Positions 1 to 8,477 of a DNA stretch of 37,862 nucleotides are shown one piece after another. This DNA is from an uncultured Flavobacteriales bacterium (GTDB lineage Bacteria; Bacteroidota; Bacteroidia; Flavobacteriales; Schleiferiaceae), in the NCBI GenBank assembly GCA_937942085.1, contig CALDGA010000254.1:1-37862 (forward strand), given 5' to 3'. How positions within the stretch are numbered: position 1 is the stretch's first letter; each line of letters opens with the position of its first letter. Under the pieces are notes generated by a model, which saw only the letters and a program-made list of their open reading frames with translations, had not been told where the DNA came from and made no database searches. Position numbers and translations under genes: made by a program.

Positions 1-71
1 ACATCAACGGTTTGCAAGTGATACGGGCTGTTGATGTCAACGATGTGAGCGTTCTTGATAAGGAGCTGCAT
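1..71 (-). CDS. pyrC: Dihydroorotase, N-terminal fragment (cut by window edge)
   Basis: Only the first 23 codons lie in the window, beginning with ATG at 71 on the minus strand. They read MQLLIKNAHIVD followed by INSPYHLQTVD, the typical N-terminal beta strand of the amidohydrolase-type dihydroorotase of Bacteroidota. The enzyme closes carbamoyl-aspartate to dihydroorotate in pyrimidine synthesis. The start codon lies one base after the stop of the BatA-type gene, so this is probably the last visible member of a long minus-strand operon. pyrD lies elsewhere in the window, at 28698-29714. The metal ligands are outside the window, so the family call rests on the N-terminus and on the usual neighbourhood. 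Confidence 0.72.
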   Translation of the reverse strand, partial: MQLLIKNAHIVDINSPYHLQTVD

Positions 72-72
72 C

Positions 73-1512
73 TCAGAAAATTTTGACAAAAATAAGTGCT
101 ATTAATGCGAAAACCAATGCCAAAAGCAATCCAATTTGCATGGGATCTTGTAAAACTATCCCTTTAGCACCAGTAATGGCCTGGGTTTGAAAGCCAACAG
201 CACGTTTATTTTGAAGGTAATAATCTGGACCTATGAGGGCTGGAATGTCCCAATTCACATTCCTATCGCGCATGATCCATTGGTGCAACGCTTTATAATA
301 GGGGTGCTCAACCTCTTGTGGCACAAAGCCTTGCTGATACAGTATCGCTCCCGAGGTACCGGATACAAAGCCTGCTATGGTCCCTTCAGGACTTGCCAGT
401 AGCGCATCCCAGGTCCCTTTCAGAACTGTGGATTTCTTTGGGCTGGGCCAATCATTTCGCAGAGAGGGTGCAATGAACTGCTCTGAATATAACGGGTGTT
501 CGAGTTGCGGGAGCACAGAAGTAAGGGTGTTCTCTGAGGAGTTTGAAGGAAAAACTAGGGCGTTATGGGCCAATTCTTCTAGTACCTCTGGCAAAAAATC
601 AAATCCGACGAGCACCAAGTTTTTAGGTTCTCCAAGGTTGGACCAGAGGTCGTTGGTGGTGTAGGGCAGCATAGAATCGGGGGCGAATACACGAACAAAA
701 TCCTTGACATTGCCAGCACCACGACCACTGACCAGCCAAGTTTCCCTAGTAGTGCCCACAGAAAAACTCAAGGCATTATCGGCAACTACGCTATCCGCTT
801 CCATACGCAGGGTGTAGAGCGAATCAGGGAGCAGGCCTTCCAACGGAATGCTAATTTCGTCGAGGTCTTGCCATTCCATTAGGCGCTGCCCACGTTGTTC
901 CAAATACCAATTCGTGGAGGTAGCTCCGCCCAATAATTGGACCCTAGCCATTTTTCCTTCGATACTTCCCAACATCCAAGCATTGCTCAATGAATCGCGT
1001 TCTGGTGCGAGAACATCCTTAAAGCCTAAAGGAATAGGCCCATACGCAGCCGTCATCAAAACTGCGGCAGAATCCATCTTCAACGGCATAGAGCTCGAAG
1101 GCCATTGCTCCATCAGTGCGGCAATGTTCGACTGGGCGATGTTCTCAAAGTGGGCTCCGTCTCTAGTGGTAATGTTGTAATTACCCGCTGGTAGCTTCTC
1201 GAGCAGTTCCTCCAACCAAGCGCCCTGTTGCCATAAGCCGGGGTGGTTATCAATGACCAATTCCTGTACTTGAACTCCAAAATTTGGGCGTCCCAAGGCA
1301 AAGATGACCGAGAGTATGGCGAGCGTTCTCATGGCCAGTACGATGAGATCTCGGAGTTTTTGTCGACGGCGCTCACTGGTTTTAAATGTGTTAAGCCACA
1401 TTAAGGACGGAATGGGCTTAGGTTTTCGAGGCCGCTTACCCATTAAATGTATAAGGGTGGGGAGCAGGGCAAGGGGCAGGGCCCATAATATGGTGGGAGA
1501 TTCGAATATCAT
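73..1512 (-). CDS. BatA-type membrane protein with periplasmic/soluble middle region
   Basis: The 479-residue protein begins with the BatA N-terminal domain (aerotolerance regulator N-terminal family). There is a membrane segment at about residues 5-24 containing PTLIHLMGKR, a basic loop with SERRRQKLRD, and a second segment at about 57-74. The long middle part (about 80-455) shows no recognisable von Willebrand or transglutaminase motif. A last membrane helix occupies about 458-479. In Flavobacteriia similar proteins commonly sit directly upstream of dihydroorotase, as here. The start overlaps the stop of the upstream gene by 4 bases, which suggests translational coupling. Its function is not known. 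A scaffold role in the envelope is only a guess. Confidence 0.8.
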   Translation of the reverse strand: MIFESPTILWALPLALLPTLIHLMGKRPRKPKPIPSLMWLNTFKTSERRRQKLRDLIVLAMRTLAILSVIFALGRPNFGVQVQELVIDNHPGLWQQGAWLEELLEKLPAGNYNITTRDGAHFENIAQSNIAALMEQWPSSSMPLKMDSAAVLMTAAYGPIPLGFKDVLAPERDSLSNAWMLGSIEGKMARVQLLGGATSTNWYLEQRGQRLMEWQDLDEISIPLEGLLPDSLYTLRMEADSVVADNALSFSVGTTRETWLVSGRGAGNVKDFVRVFAPDSMLPYTTNDLWSNLGEPKNLVLVGFDFLPEVLEELAHNALVFPSNSSENTLTSVLPQLEHPLYSEQFIAPSLRNDWPSPKKSTVLKGTWDALLASPEGTIAGFVSGTSGAILYQQGFVPQEVEHPYYKALHQWIMRDRNVNWDIPALIGPDYYLQNKRAVGFQTQAITGAKGIVLQDPMQIGLLLALVFALIALIFVKIF

Positions 1513-1937
1513 TGTTTGAGTTTGGCCCCCACTAGGGTGATGGGCAAATGCTCCGGTGAAGTATTCAAATCCAAGGTTCCTATGACCGTAATGACTTGGT
1601 CCGTGATGAGGTCCACAGGGCGCTCAAACTCTAATTCCATCACACTCTCAGGTCCCGCAGCACCGCAGAAGAAACAGCTTGAAAAGGGAAAGGCGCTCAA
1701 CGCATAAATATGATCGACAGGATCTAGAACGATGGCGTATCCCGTGATTTTCATTTCTTTTCCGTCCCAATTCGCTCGTTGTTCTGTAGACCACTGAGGG
1801 ACTTGGACCCAGGAGGCCGTGCCTTCGTCATATACTTCGGTGAAATCGATTTGCTCGAGAGCACTCCAGGACAGTCGCTCTTGCGCTACACCGCAGAAAC
1901 TAACGAAGAATAGCGCTATGAATACACCTGTTCTCAT
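1509..1937 (-). CDS. Exported CxxC protein, DUF3299-like (copy 2)
   Basis: This small exported protein of 142 residues has a signal peptide at about 1-18, ending GVAQ. Its core reads GYAIVLDP, then FSSCFFCGAAGPE with cysteines at about 88 and 91, then a beta-rich end. The layout (GY..P, a conserved cysteine, a following P and hydrophobic strand) resembles DUF3299 proteins, which in proteobacteria are encoded next to an ABC ATPase and an FtsX-like permease. It is a tandem paralogue of the gene immediately upstream and shares the SSCFFCG core and the downstream strand with 'TDQ' and 'G.L..N'. Starts and stops overlap by 4 bases on both sides. A role in metal handling by the neighbouring transporter is inference. 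Confidence 0.75.
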   Translation of the reverse strand: MRTGVFIALFFVSFCGVAQERLSWSALEQIDFTEVYDEGTASWVQVPQWSTEQRANWDGKEMKITGYAIVLDPVDHIYALSAFPFSSCFFCGAAGPESVMELEFERPVDLITDQVITVIGTLDLNTSPEHLPITLVGAKLKQ

Positions 1938-2353
1938 CCGTGGAATTCAGCTTGTTGAATGATGAAAAACAATCGGTACGGGTCCGTATCGTTGAACACG
2001 AGGATGCCCTTAATCACGACGAATTGGTCCGTGACTAAATGATCCGGCTGATCTTTAAAGACCAATTCCACTACGGTATTCGGCGCCGCATTTCCGCAGA
2101 AAAAACAACTCGAAAAGGCGTAGCGGCTCAACGCATATTGCTTGGTCGCCACATCTACCGGTACTAAATACCCTTGCAGTACCACCTCTTGATTCTTGTA
2201 GCTGTCCAGCCAAGAAGGGAATTGAGGTGCATACAACCCTTCGGGAGTCGTGCTGTAGGGCACGGCCAATAAATCCCAGGATACCACCTTCTGTCCCCAA
2301 GCAGTGACTTGAAGACCGGCAACCATCACGATGACCCAAGCCAAATTTCTCAT
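1934..2353 (-). CDS. Exported CxxC protein, DUF3299-like (copy 1)
   Basis: This 139-residue protein has a signal peptide at about 1-20, ending TAWGQ. The core contains GYLVPVDV at about 61 and then SSCFFCGNAAPN with cysteines 83 and 86. The paired cysteines could bind a metal or form a redox pair. No thioredoxin fold motif or haem CxxCH is seen. It lies directly after the permease gene, with ATGA overlaps at both ends, so permease and both CxxC proteins are probably made in step. The arrangement parallels the DUF3299 partner of proteobacterial FtsX-like transporter operons linked to zinc. That link is from family context, not from the sequence itself. Confidence 0.76.
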   Translation of the reverse strand: MRNLAWVIVMVAGLQVTAWGQKVVSWDLLAVPYSTTPEGLYAPQFPSWLDSYKNQEVVLQGYLVPVDVATKQYALSRYAFSSCFFCGNAAPNTVVELVFKDQPDHLVTDQFVVIKGILVFNDTDPYRLFFIIQQAEFHG

Positions 2354-3417
2354 GACTTTCTCAGTTTAATCCACAATAAACCCACAGCTAAGGCCACGGT
2401 CAATAACATTGCCATCCATTCCTCAACGATTGGCACCACACCGATCATCCCTTGAATGATCAGTGCTGAGCCCAACAATCCCAAAATCATAAGGACCATC
2501 ACATTGCCAAAGACCTGCACAAATATTGATGCAGTATTTCTATGGTGGTTACGCAAAAAGGCAATGGTATTGCGTTCCGAATGGTACAGGTTTGAGATAT
2601 AGGCAATAAACAAGAGTATTACTCCAGCGGCGATGATCCAAGACCAACGAGTTGCCTGATCTATGGTGGGTTGCCATTGTTTCTGCAACTGACCAAAAAT
2701 GAATACCGGGAAAGCCCCTTGTTCGTCCGTACGCTGACCGATAATATTTGGCAGCATGAGCATGGCCGCTTTCGACTTCAGTTTCAACATCACAGAGGTG
2801 TAGGATGGTTCCGCACTATGGTGCAAGGTCCAATAGGTTTGAGTAACCGTAAATAAGGCACTTTTATCAGCACTGCGTTCGGCTTCCACAATCCCAACCA
2901 CTTGCAGTGGGTGTTCGTGCGATTCGCCACGCGAATCGCTGCCGTGTGCCGAAGTGAGACTTGAACCTATACTCACTTGAAGTTGATCTGCTAAGGCAGC
3001 GTCCAATACCACCTCGCCTGAGGCGGCTGGTAAATGTCCTTGCTTCAATGTTAGACCGAACCAGGGATAGTAGGAACTATCCGTTCCCACCAATGGATGG
3101 CCTTGCACATTGTCGCCTAAGGCAATAGGAGTGGCCGTTGCCACAAGGGGATGTGTCTTCCAAAACTCGTAGGTAGCCGCTGTAATATTTCCCGTTGGGT
3201 TTTCGAGTCTATACAAAGAGCTCGCAACAATTTGAATAGGACTTCCCTTGTAACCAACAATCAAATCTACCTGGGACGCACTCTCTTCCCATTGGTGGAA
3301 AATATAATGCTCCATCGCACGAGGAGCCTTGATGAACACTCCCGTGATAAAGGCCAGTACCCCGACAATGAGCAGAGCAGCCCATTTGCGTTTCCATTGC
3401 ATCAACCACAAACTCAT
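2350..3417 (-). CDS. ABC transporter permease, MacB/FtsX-like
   Basis: The permease is 355 residues long with the FtsX/MacB layout. It has one N-terminal membrane helix (about 13-30), a large periplasmic domain (about 33-255) and three helices near the C-terminus (about 257-277, 300-325, 330-350). The periplasmic part begins with DLIVGYKGSPIQIV and LENPTGNI. The KGSP and PTGNI elements recur in permeases found beside DUF3299 genes. This type does not move a substrate through a channel like importers do, but transmits force to periplasmic partners. The two CxxC proteins downstream are obvious candidate partners. Its start overlaps the ATPase stop by 4 bases. The substrate is unknown. Confidence 0.85.
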   Translation of the reverse strand: MSLWLMQWKRKWAALLIVGVLAFITGVFIKAPRAMEHYIFHQWEESASQVDLIVGYKGSPIQIVASSLYRLENPTGNITAATYEFWKTHPLVATATPIALGDNVQGHPLVGTDSSYYPWFGLTLKQGHLPAASGEVVLDAALADQLQVSIGSSLTSAHGSDSRGESHEHPLQVVGIVEAERSADKSALFTVTQTYWTLHHSAEPSYTSVMLKLKSKAAMLMLPNIIGQRTDEQGAFPVFIFGQLQKQWQPTIDQATRWSWIIAAGVILLFIAYISNLYHSERNTIAFLRNHHRNTASIFVQVFGNVMVLMILGLLGSALIIQGMIGVVPIVEEWMAMLLTVALAVGLLWIKLRKS

Positions 3418-3947
3418 AAGGCAAGGGTTTTTACATGGTTGAATCTATCTTTCATACGCTGGTCGTGCGTGACCGCATAAATCCTGCCCTGAGGATGATC
3501 ACTTAACCATTGGTCTAAGAGTTCACAAGCCATCTCGGCCCAATCATCATCTAGTGCGCTGGTAGGCTCGTCCAATAATAGGGTGGAAGCGCCTTGGTTC
3601 ATGGCGAGTACGAGGGCGAACCGTTGCAACTGACCTATGCTGAGTTGATGTGGAAATCTGTATAGTAAGGGTCCAATTCCCAAAGCAACCGCATCCCGCT
3701 CAAAACCTTCTCGCGCCATCATGGACAATTGCTCCTGCATCGTGGCGTACTCAATCCATTGCGGATGTTGCGGCATGTGCGCCGTCACACCTTCTAAATC
3801 TGGTGAATTCTGAGCTTCTTGAGCCCCGTGAAGCACCCGAAGTAAGGTGGTTTTTCCCGTTCCTGATGCCCCTGTAATCAAGTGTAGGCCTGCACTAAGG
3901 TCAAGTGAGGGGTAGGAGATACTATGTTCTTCGAATGTGACGATCAT
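3414..3947 (-). CDS. ABC transporter ATP-binding subunit, compact
   Basis: This is the ATPase partner of the permease that follows it. It has Walker A GASGTGKTT, the signature variant LSIGQLQR, and Walker B LLLDEPTSALDD followed by the switch histidine in AVTHD. At 177 residues it is short for the family (usually 210-240), mainly through a short helical domain. I chose ATG at 3947, because it overlaps the TGA of the upstream DUF456 gene as ATGA, like the other junctions in this operon. A TTG fifteen bases further upstream is in frame but less likely. The Q-loop and D-loop regions look present, so the protein is probably active. Confidence 0.86.
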   Translation of the reverse strand: MIVTFEEHSISYPSLDLSAGLHLITGASGTGKTTLLRVLHGAQEAQNSPDLEGVTAHMPQHPQWIEYATMQEQLSMMAREGFERDAVALGIGPLLYRFPHQLSIGQLQRFALVLAMNQGASTLLLDEPTSALDDDWAEMACELLDQWLSDHPQGRIYAVTHDQRMKDRFNHVKTLAL

Positions 3948-4399
3948 GACATTACATTCCAATAATAAAGGATGGGCATCGCAATGGTATAGACCAATTT
4001 TATAACCATCCCAGTGAACAAACCCAGGACGGCCATAAAGGCACTTTTCAAGCTCTGCCCAGCATCCTTTTGTTCCATATACTCACCGATAAAGGCTCCC
4101 AAGAGTGCCCCTACAATCATAAAGGGTCCCGTGATCAATCCAACCAACAAACCAATGCCTGCACCAATGGCAGCTCGCTTTGACCCACCCCCAAGTTTGG
4201 TGAGGATGGAAGGCAGAAAATAATCGGCCACAAAAACTGCAACTCCAACAATTACCCAAATCCAAGTGTTGATGGTAAAACTTTCAGCTTCGTACATGCC
4301 TGCTACAAGCGCTGCGGCGGTGATCAAGGAACCGGGTAAAACGGGCAATACTGCGCCTACGATACCTGTGAGAAATAAGATGATGATGAGCAGTTCCAT
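3944..4399 (-). CDS. DUF456 family membrane protein
   Basis: The protein has 151 residues and is almost wholly hydrophobic. Several glycine-rich membrane segments are visible, with GAVLPVLPGSLI near the N-terminus and a repeat-like GAGIGLLVGLITGPF / GALLGAFIGEY in the middle, both typical of DUF456. It is the first gene of the minus-strand operon that carries the ABC transporter. The start codon is only 29 bases from the divergent exonuclease gene. The family has no established function. Co-transcription with the ABC genes is likely from the 4-base overlap but does not prove a shared task. Confidence 0.85.
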   Translation of the reverse strand: MELLIIILFLTGIVGAVLPVLPGSLITAAALVAGMYEAESFTINTWIWVIVGVAVFVADYFLPSILTKLGGGSKRAAIGAGIGLLVGLITGPFMIVGALLGAFIGEYMEQKDAGQSLKSAFMAVLGLFTGMVIKLVYTIAMPILYYWNVMS

Positions 4400-4404
4400 G
4401 AGGC

Positions 4405-4412
4405 TAAATATA
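4405..4412 (-). promoter_or_regulatory. -7 box of DUF456/ABC operon
   Basis: TATATTTA matches the Bacteroidota -7 consensus TAnnTTTG at 7 of 8 positions. It ends 5 bases before the ATG, so the message would start at or next to the start codon. Confidence 0.35.
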
Positions 4413-4415
4413 CAA

Positions 4416-4423
4416 TAGATTTA
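4416..4423 (+). promoter_or_regulatory. -7 box of exonuclease gene
   Basis: TAGATTTA matches TAnnTTTG at 7 of 8 positions and ends 5 bases before the ATG at 4429. It lies back to back with the minus-strand box, inside a 29-base divergent gap. Confidence 0.33.
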
Positions 4424-4428
4424 CCCCT

Positions 4429-5682
4429 ATGAAGTATGTGGTCGTAGATATCGAAACAACCGGCGGAAAGCCCAATGGCAATGGGATTACGGAGATCGGT
4501 ATCGTACATGTCGAGCATAAAAAGATCACCCACCAATGGTCTACCTTAATCAACCCGTTACAATCCATTCCCTACAACATCCAAATGCTCACGGGCATCA
4601 ACGATGATATGGTCGCCGATGCGCCCACATTTGAGGAAGCCATACCGGAGCTTTTGAAACATTTGGAAGGAGATATTTTCGTGGCCCATTCGGTCAACTT
4701 TGACTACAGTTTTATCGATGCCGCCTTCCGTAAAGCGGACCAACCTTGGCGAATGCCGAAGCTGTGTACGGTGAAATACAGTAAAGCGGTGTTTCCTGAA
4801 TTTGGTCGCTATTCTTTGGCGCACTTATCTCGAGCCTTAGCAGTGGAGAACGACAATCCGCACCGGGCGTTGAGCGATGCCCTATGTGCCGCAGAGGTGC
4901 TGATCCATTGCTTGCACGGCGATTATGACGAGCAGCGGCTGAACGACCCGAAATTGGGCCTATTAAAGCGCATTCAAATGCCCGACAACATGCCGGCGCA
5001 TTACTACGACACCCTACCAAAATCACACGGGGTATACCAATTCCTCGATCAAATGGGACTTCCGCTTTATATCGGTAAGGCAAATAACATAAAATCCCGC
5101 ATCACCCAGCACTTCAGCACACAGCAGGGCAGTACCAAGTACCAGCGCCTCATGAAAGAGTGTTATTCCCTCAGCTACACGTCCCTGCCGAATGAAACGC
5201 TCGCGCTAGTGTACGAGGATCATTTAATACGTCAACATTGGCCAAAGCTGAATAAAGCGCAGAAAAAACAAGCTTTGAAATTTGGACTCTACACCTACAA
5301 AAATGGGAGAGGGGAGCTCAAATGTGTGGTACAGAAAGTCATTGGGGACGGGGCATTAGTAAGGTTTGGATCGTACCGCGCCGGCCAACAGTGGCTAGCC
5401 GCACTTCAGGACCAAGCCGCACGCGAAGAAATCAGCCTATCAGAGGCCCTTGAGCGTATTCAGGAGCAACAAGCCAAGAAGTTCCTCATTGATTTGAGCC
5501 CAGAACAAGGAGCGCTTTTCATTGAAAACGGGAGCATCACTGGCATCTACACAGACAACGATTTTTTGCACAACGAACAGTGGATACGGGAACACTTCAT
5601 CGCCGTTCAGCCGTCTCCCACAATCAATGCCATAGGAATGAAGCTGGTCGAGGACCGACCAGGCTCCATTATCCCAGTTTAA
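4429..5682 (+). CDS. DEDDh 3'-5' exonuclease fused to GIY-YIG nuclease domain
   Basis: This 417-residue fusion joins two nuclease domains. Residues 1-165 form a DnaQ-type exonuclease with DIET (D7, E9), FDYSF (D92) and the HRALSDA box (H145, D150), a full DEDDh set. Residues about 195-280 form a UvrC-like GIY-YIG domain with GVYQF, LYIGKA, R224 and E263 in VYEDHLI, so this active site is also complete. The last 140 residues are unassigned. The same fusion is widespread in Bacteroidota and is often labelled DNA polymerase III epsilon or exonuclease. A role in repair or proofreading is plausible. Its 3' end overlaps the convergent clpC stop by 4 bases. Confidence 0.88.
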   Translation: MKYVVVDIETTGGKPNGNGITEIGIVHVEHKKITHQWSTLINPLQSIPYNIQMLTGINDDMVADAPTFEEAIPELLKHLEGDIFVAHSVNFDYSFIDAAFRKADQPWRMPKLCTVKYSKAVFPEFGRYSLAHLSRALAVENDNPHRALSDALCAAEVLIHCLHGDYDEQRLNDPKLGLLKRIQMPDNMPAHYYDTLPKSHGVYQFLDQMGLPLYIGKANNIKSRITQHFSTQQGSTKYQRLMKECYSLSYTSLPNETLALVYEDHLIRQHWPKLNKAQKKQALKFGLYTYKNGRGELKCVVQKVIGDGALVRFGSYRAGQQWLAALQDQAAREEISLSEALERIQEQQAKKFLIDLSPEQGALFIENGSITGIYTDNDFLHNEQWIREHFIAVQPSPTINAIGMKLVEDRPGSIIPV

Positions 5683-8297
5683 TCTTTGGTTTCAGAAGGT
5701 TCTTCCGCAGGAGTCTCCTCTGAGCCTTCCTCAAGTTTCGGCGTTTCCTTCGGTGCTTTCACCTTTTTAGGCTTGGTCACCTTGAACTCTAATTCCTTCT
5801 CGTTCAACGTAATCTCAATGGCATCGCCCTCCGCGATCTCCTTACCAATGATTTTCTCTGCTAAAGGATCTTCGACCAATTTCTGCAAGGCGCGCGCCAA
5901 CGGACGGGCTCCGAAGGCTTCATCAAAGCCTTCATCAGCAATGTGATCTTTGGCTTCTTGGCTCATGGAAATGGCATATCCCAGATCTTCAATACGGTGG
6001 AAGAGGCCTTTGAGCTCGATATCAATGATTTTGTGGATGTCCTCACGAGTCAAACTGTTGAACAGCACAACATCGTCGATACGATTTAAGAATTCAGGGG
6101 CAAAAGCCTTCTTCAATGCGCTTTGAATGACGCTCTTCTCTATATCTCCTTTGTTTTGCTCGCGCGCATTGGTTCCAAAACCTACACCAGTTCCGAAATC
6201 TTTCAATTGGCGTGAGCCTAGATTAGAGGTCATAATGATGATGGTATTCTTGAAATCCACCTTACGGCCCAAACTATCGGTAATCTGACCGTCGTCTAGG
6301 GCTTGTAGCAGCAAATTGAATACATCAGGGTGTGCTTTTTCAATCTCATCAAGCAAGATGACAGAGTATGGTTTGCGGCGCACACGCTCAGTTAATTGGC
6401 CACCTTCTTCATATCCTACATATCCCGGAGGCGCACCTACAAGTCGACTGATCGCGAACTTCTCCATGTACTCGCTCATATCAATGCGAATCATGTTATC
6501 CTCGCTGTCGAACAGCAGTTTGGTCAATTCCTTGGCCAATTGCGTTTTTCCAACTCCAGTAGGGCCTAAGAAAATGAAGGAACCAATAGGCTTCTTTGGA
6601 TCTTTCAAACCAGCGCGGTTACGCTGAATGGCACGCACAATCTTTTTAACCGCCTCGTCCTGACCAATAACAGTGCCTTGCAAGGCTTCGTCCATCTTAG
6701 CCAGCTTATCCATTTCTTGGGCAGCTACCCGCTGAACAGGAACCCCGGTCATCATAGCAACAACCTCCGCAACTTCGGGCTCATCTACAATCTTCTTGTT
6801 AAGCTTGATCGAATCTTCCCATGCTTCTTTTGCATTGGCCAATTTTGCTTCGAGTTTCTTCTCATCATCACGCAGACGGGCCGCTTCTTCATAGCGCTGA
6901 CTCTTCACCACGCGAACCTTTTCCTCCTTGATATGCTGTAACTCTGCTTCAAGCTCAGTAATGGTTGCAGGTACTTCAATGTTCGTGATGTGAACACGCG
7001 AACCGGCCTCATCCAAGGCATCAATGGCCTTATCGGGGAGGTGTCTGTCGGTCATATAACGCTGAGTCAATCTCACGCAAGCCTGAATGGCTTCGGGCGT
7101 GTAACTCACATTATGGTGTTCTTCGTATTTATCCTTGATGTTGTTCAAGATCTGTACAGTTTCCTCCATACTGGTCGGATCCACCGTTACCTTCTGGAAC
7201 CTACGCTCTAGGGCACCGTCCTTCTCGATAAACTGGCGGTATTCGTCTAGGGTAGTAGCACCGATACATTGAATCTCACCACGAGCTAGCGCAGGTTTAA
7301 ACATGTTTGAAGCATCCAACGATCCCGTAGCGCCACCAGCCCCTACAATAGTATGTAGTTCGTCGATGAATAGGATAATATCGTCGTTCTTCTCGAGCTC
7401 ATTCATGAGCGCTTTCATACGCTCTTCAAATTGCCCGCGGTATTTAGTTCCCGCCACAAGGCTGGCCAAGTCCAAGCTGATCACTCTTTTGTTGAACAAC
7501 ACTCGGCTAACTTCCTTATTTACAATACGAAGGGCCAATCCCTCTGCAATGGCGCTTTTACCCACACCAGGCTCACCAATAAGCAATGGATTGTTCTTCT
7601 TTCTACGGCTGAGAATCTGACTAACGCGCTCTATTTCCTTGGAGCGACCAACCACAGGATCGAGTTTTCCTTGCTCGGCAGAACGGGTGAGGTCCTTACC
7701 AAAGTTATCCAGCACAGGTGTCTTAGACTTTTCCTTTCTACCTCCTACAGGGGAGCTTCTACGACCACTAGATGGTGCACTACCTTCCTCTGGATCGGGA
7801 TCGTCGTAACTCATCGAAGGAGAAATTAAATCGTCCTTAGGCTCTTCCGTCTCGGTCTCAATGTAATTGCTCTGGTATTCGCTTTTCACCGCATCGTATG
7901 ATGCACCGAACTGCGCCATAATTCCGCTGATGGGATCATTATCATTTCTAAGAATACACAACAATAGATGAGGCGTACGAATAATAGGGCTCTGGAACAA
8001 CTTAGCCTCGAGGAACGTAGTCTTCAAGGCCTTTTCCGCCTGGCGTGTCAAGGGTAGGTTTTTACCATTCGCCGGATTATTGGTCGCATAAGGCGTACTC
8101 AACCCTTCAATCTTGGAGCGTACCTGTTTGAGGTCCAATCCTAAGTCTTTTAAAATTTGAATGGCCGTTCCTTCACCTTCTCGGATAATACCGAGTAAGA
8201 GGTGCTCCGTACCAATATAGTCGTGACCTAAGCGTAAGGCTTCTTCCTTGCTGAAAGTAATCACATCGCGAACTCTGGGGCTAAAATTCTCTTCCAT
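5679..8297 (-). CDS. clpC: ATP-dependent Clp protease ATP-binding subunit ClpC
   Basis: ClpC is an unfoldase that feeds proteins to ClpP. The 872 residues show two Clp N-repeats (about 1-145), a linker rich in acidic and serine residues, a first AAA+ domain with GEPGVGKS and a Walker B with LFIDELH, a UVR-like coiled segment (QRYEEAARLRDDE), a second AAA+ domain with GPTGVGKT and LLDEIEKAHP, and a GVGFGTN stretch where the ClpP-binding loop is expected. The UVR segment points to ClpC rather than ClpB or ClpA. The C-terminal 30 residues form a loose Glu/Pro/Lys tail. It is divergent from gyrA, and both have TAnnTTTG boxes in the 234-base gap. Confidence 0.95.
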   Translation of the reverse strand: MEENFSPRVRDVITFSKEEALRLGHDYIGTEHLLLGIIREGEGTAIQILKDLGLDLKQVRSKIEGLSTPYATNNPANGKNLPLTRQAEKALKTTFLEAKLFQSPIIRTPHLLLCILRNDNDPISGIMAQFGASYDAVKSEYQSNYIETETEEPKDDLISPSMSYDDPDPEEGSAPSSGRRSSPVGGRKEKSKTPVLDNFGKDLTRSAEQGKLDPVVGRSKEIERVSQILSRRKKNNPLLIGEPGVGKSAIAEGLALRIVNKEVSRVLFNKRVISLDLASLVAGTKYRGQFEERMKALMNELEKNDDIILFIDELHTIVGAGGATGSLDASNMFKPALARGEIQCIGATTLDEYRQFIEKDGALERRFQKVTVDPTSMEETVQILNNIKDKYEEHHNVSYTPEAIQACVRLTQRYMTDRHLPDKAIDALDEAGSRVHITNIEVPATITELEAELQHIKEEKVRVVKSQRYEEAARLRDDEKKLEAKLANAKEAWEDSIKLNKKIVDEPEVAEVVAMMTGVPVQRVAAQEMDKLAKMDEALQGTVIGQDEAVKKIVRAIQRNRAGLKDPKKPIGSFIFLGPTGVGKTQLAKELTKLLFDSEDNMIRIDMSEYMEKFAISRLVGAPPGYVGYEEGGQLTERVRRKPYSVILLDEIEKAHPDVFNLLLQALDDGQITDSLGRKVDFKNTIIIMTSNLGSRQLKDFGTGVGFGTNAREQNKGDIEKSVIQSALKKAFAPEFLNRIDDVVLFNSLTREDIHKIIDIELKGLFHRIEDLGYAISMSQEAKDHIADEGFDEAFGARPLARALQKLVEDPLAEKIIGKEIAEGDAIEITLNEKELEFKVTKPKKVKAPKETPKLEEGSEETPAEEPSETKD

Positions 8298-8355
8298 ATT
8301 GTGCTGGTTCTTTTACCGTCTTAGTCATTGCACATAGCGTGCCAACCTTTCTTTT

Positions 8356-8363
8356 CAAATCTA
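8356..8363 (-). promoter_or_regulatory. -7 box of clpC
   Basis: TAGATTTG is an exact TAnnTTTG match. It lies 58 bases upstream of the clpC ATG, in the clpC-gyrA divergent gap. No clear -33 element is seen. Confidence 0.5.
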
Positions 8364-8477
8364 ATGGCAGATTCGACCCGATGTACCCCTGCTCACAGAA
8401 CGATTTGTTAACATTCGCATGTGGAAAAAAGGCGCAAGTTCACAGCGCTTACAAGGCATTAACGGGGGCTGAAAAGG

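Noticed and set aside
3948-3962. TTG start for the ABC ATPase
   Set aside because: The ATG at 3947 restores the ATGA overlap seen throughout the operon.
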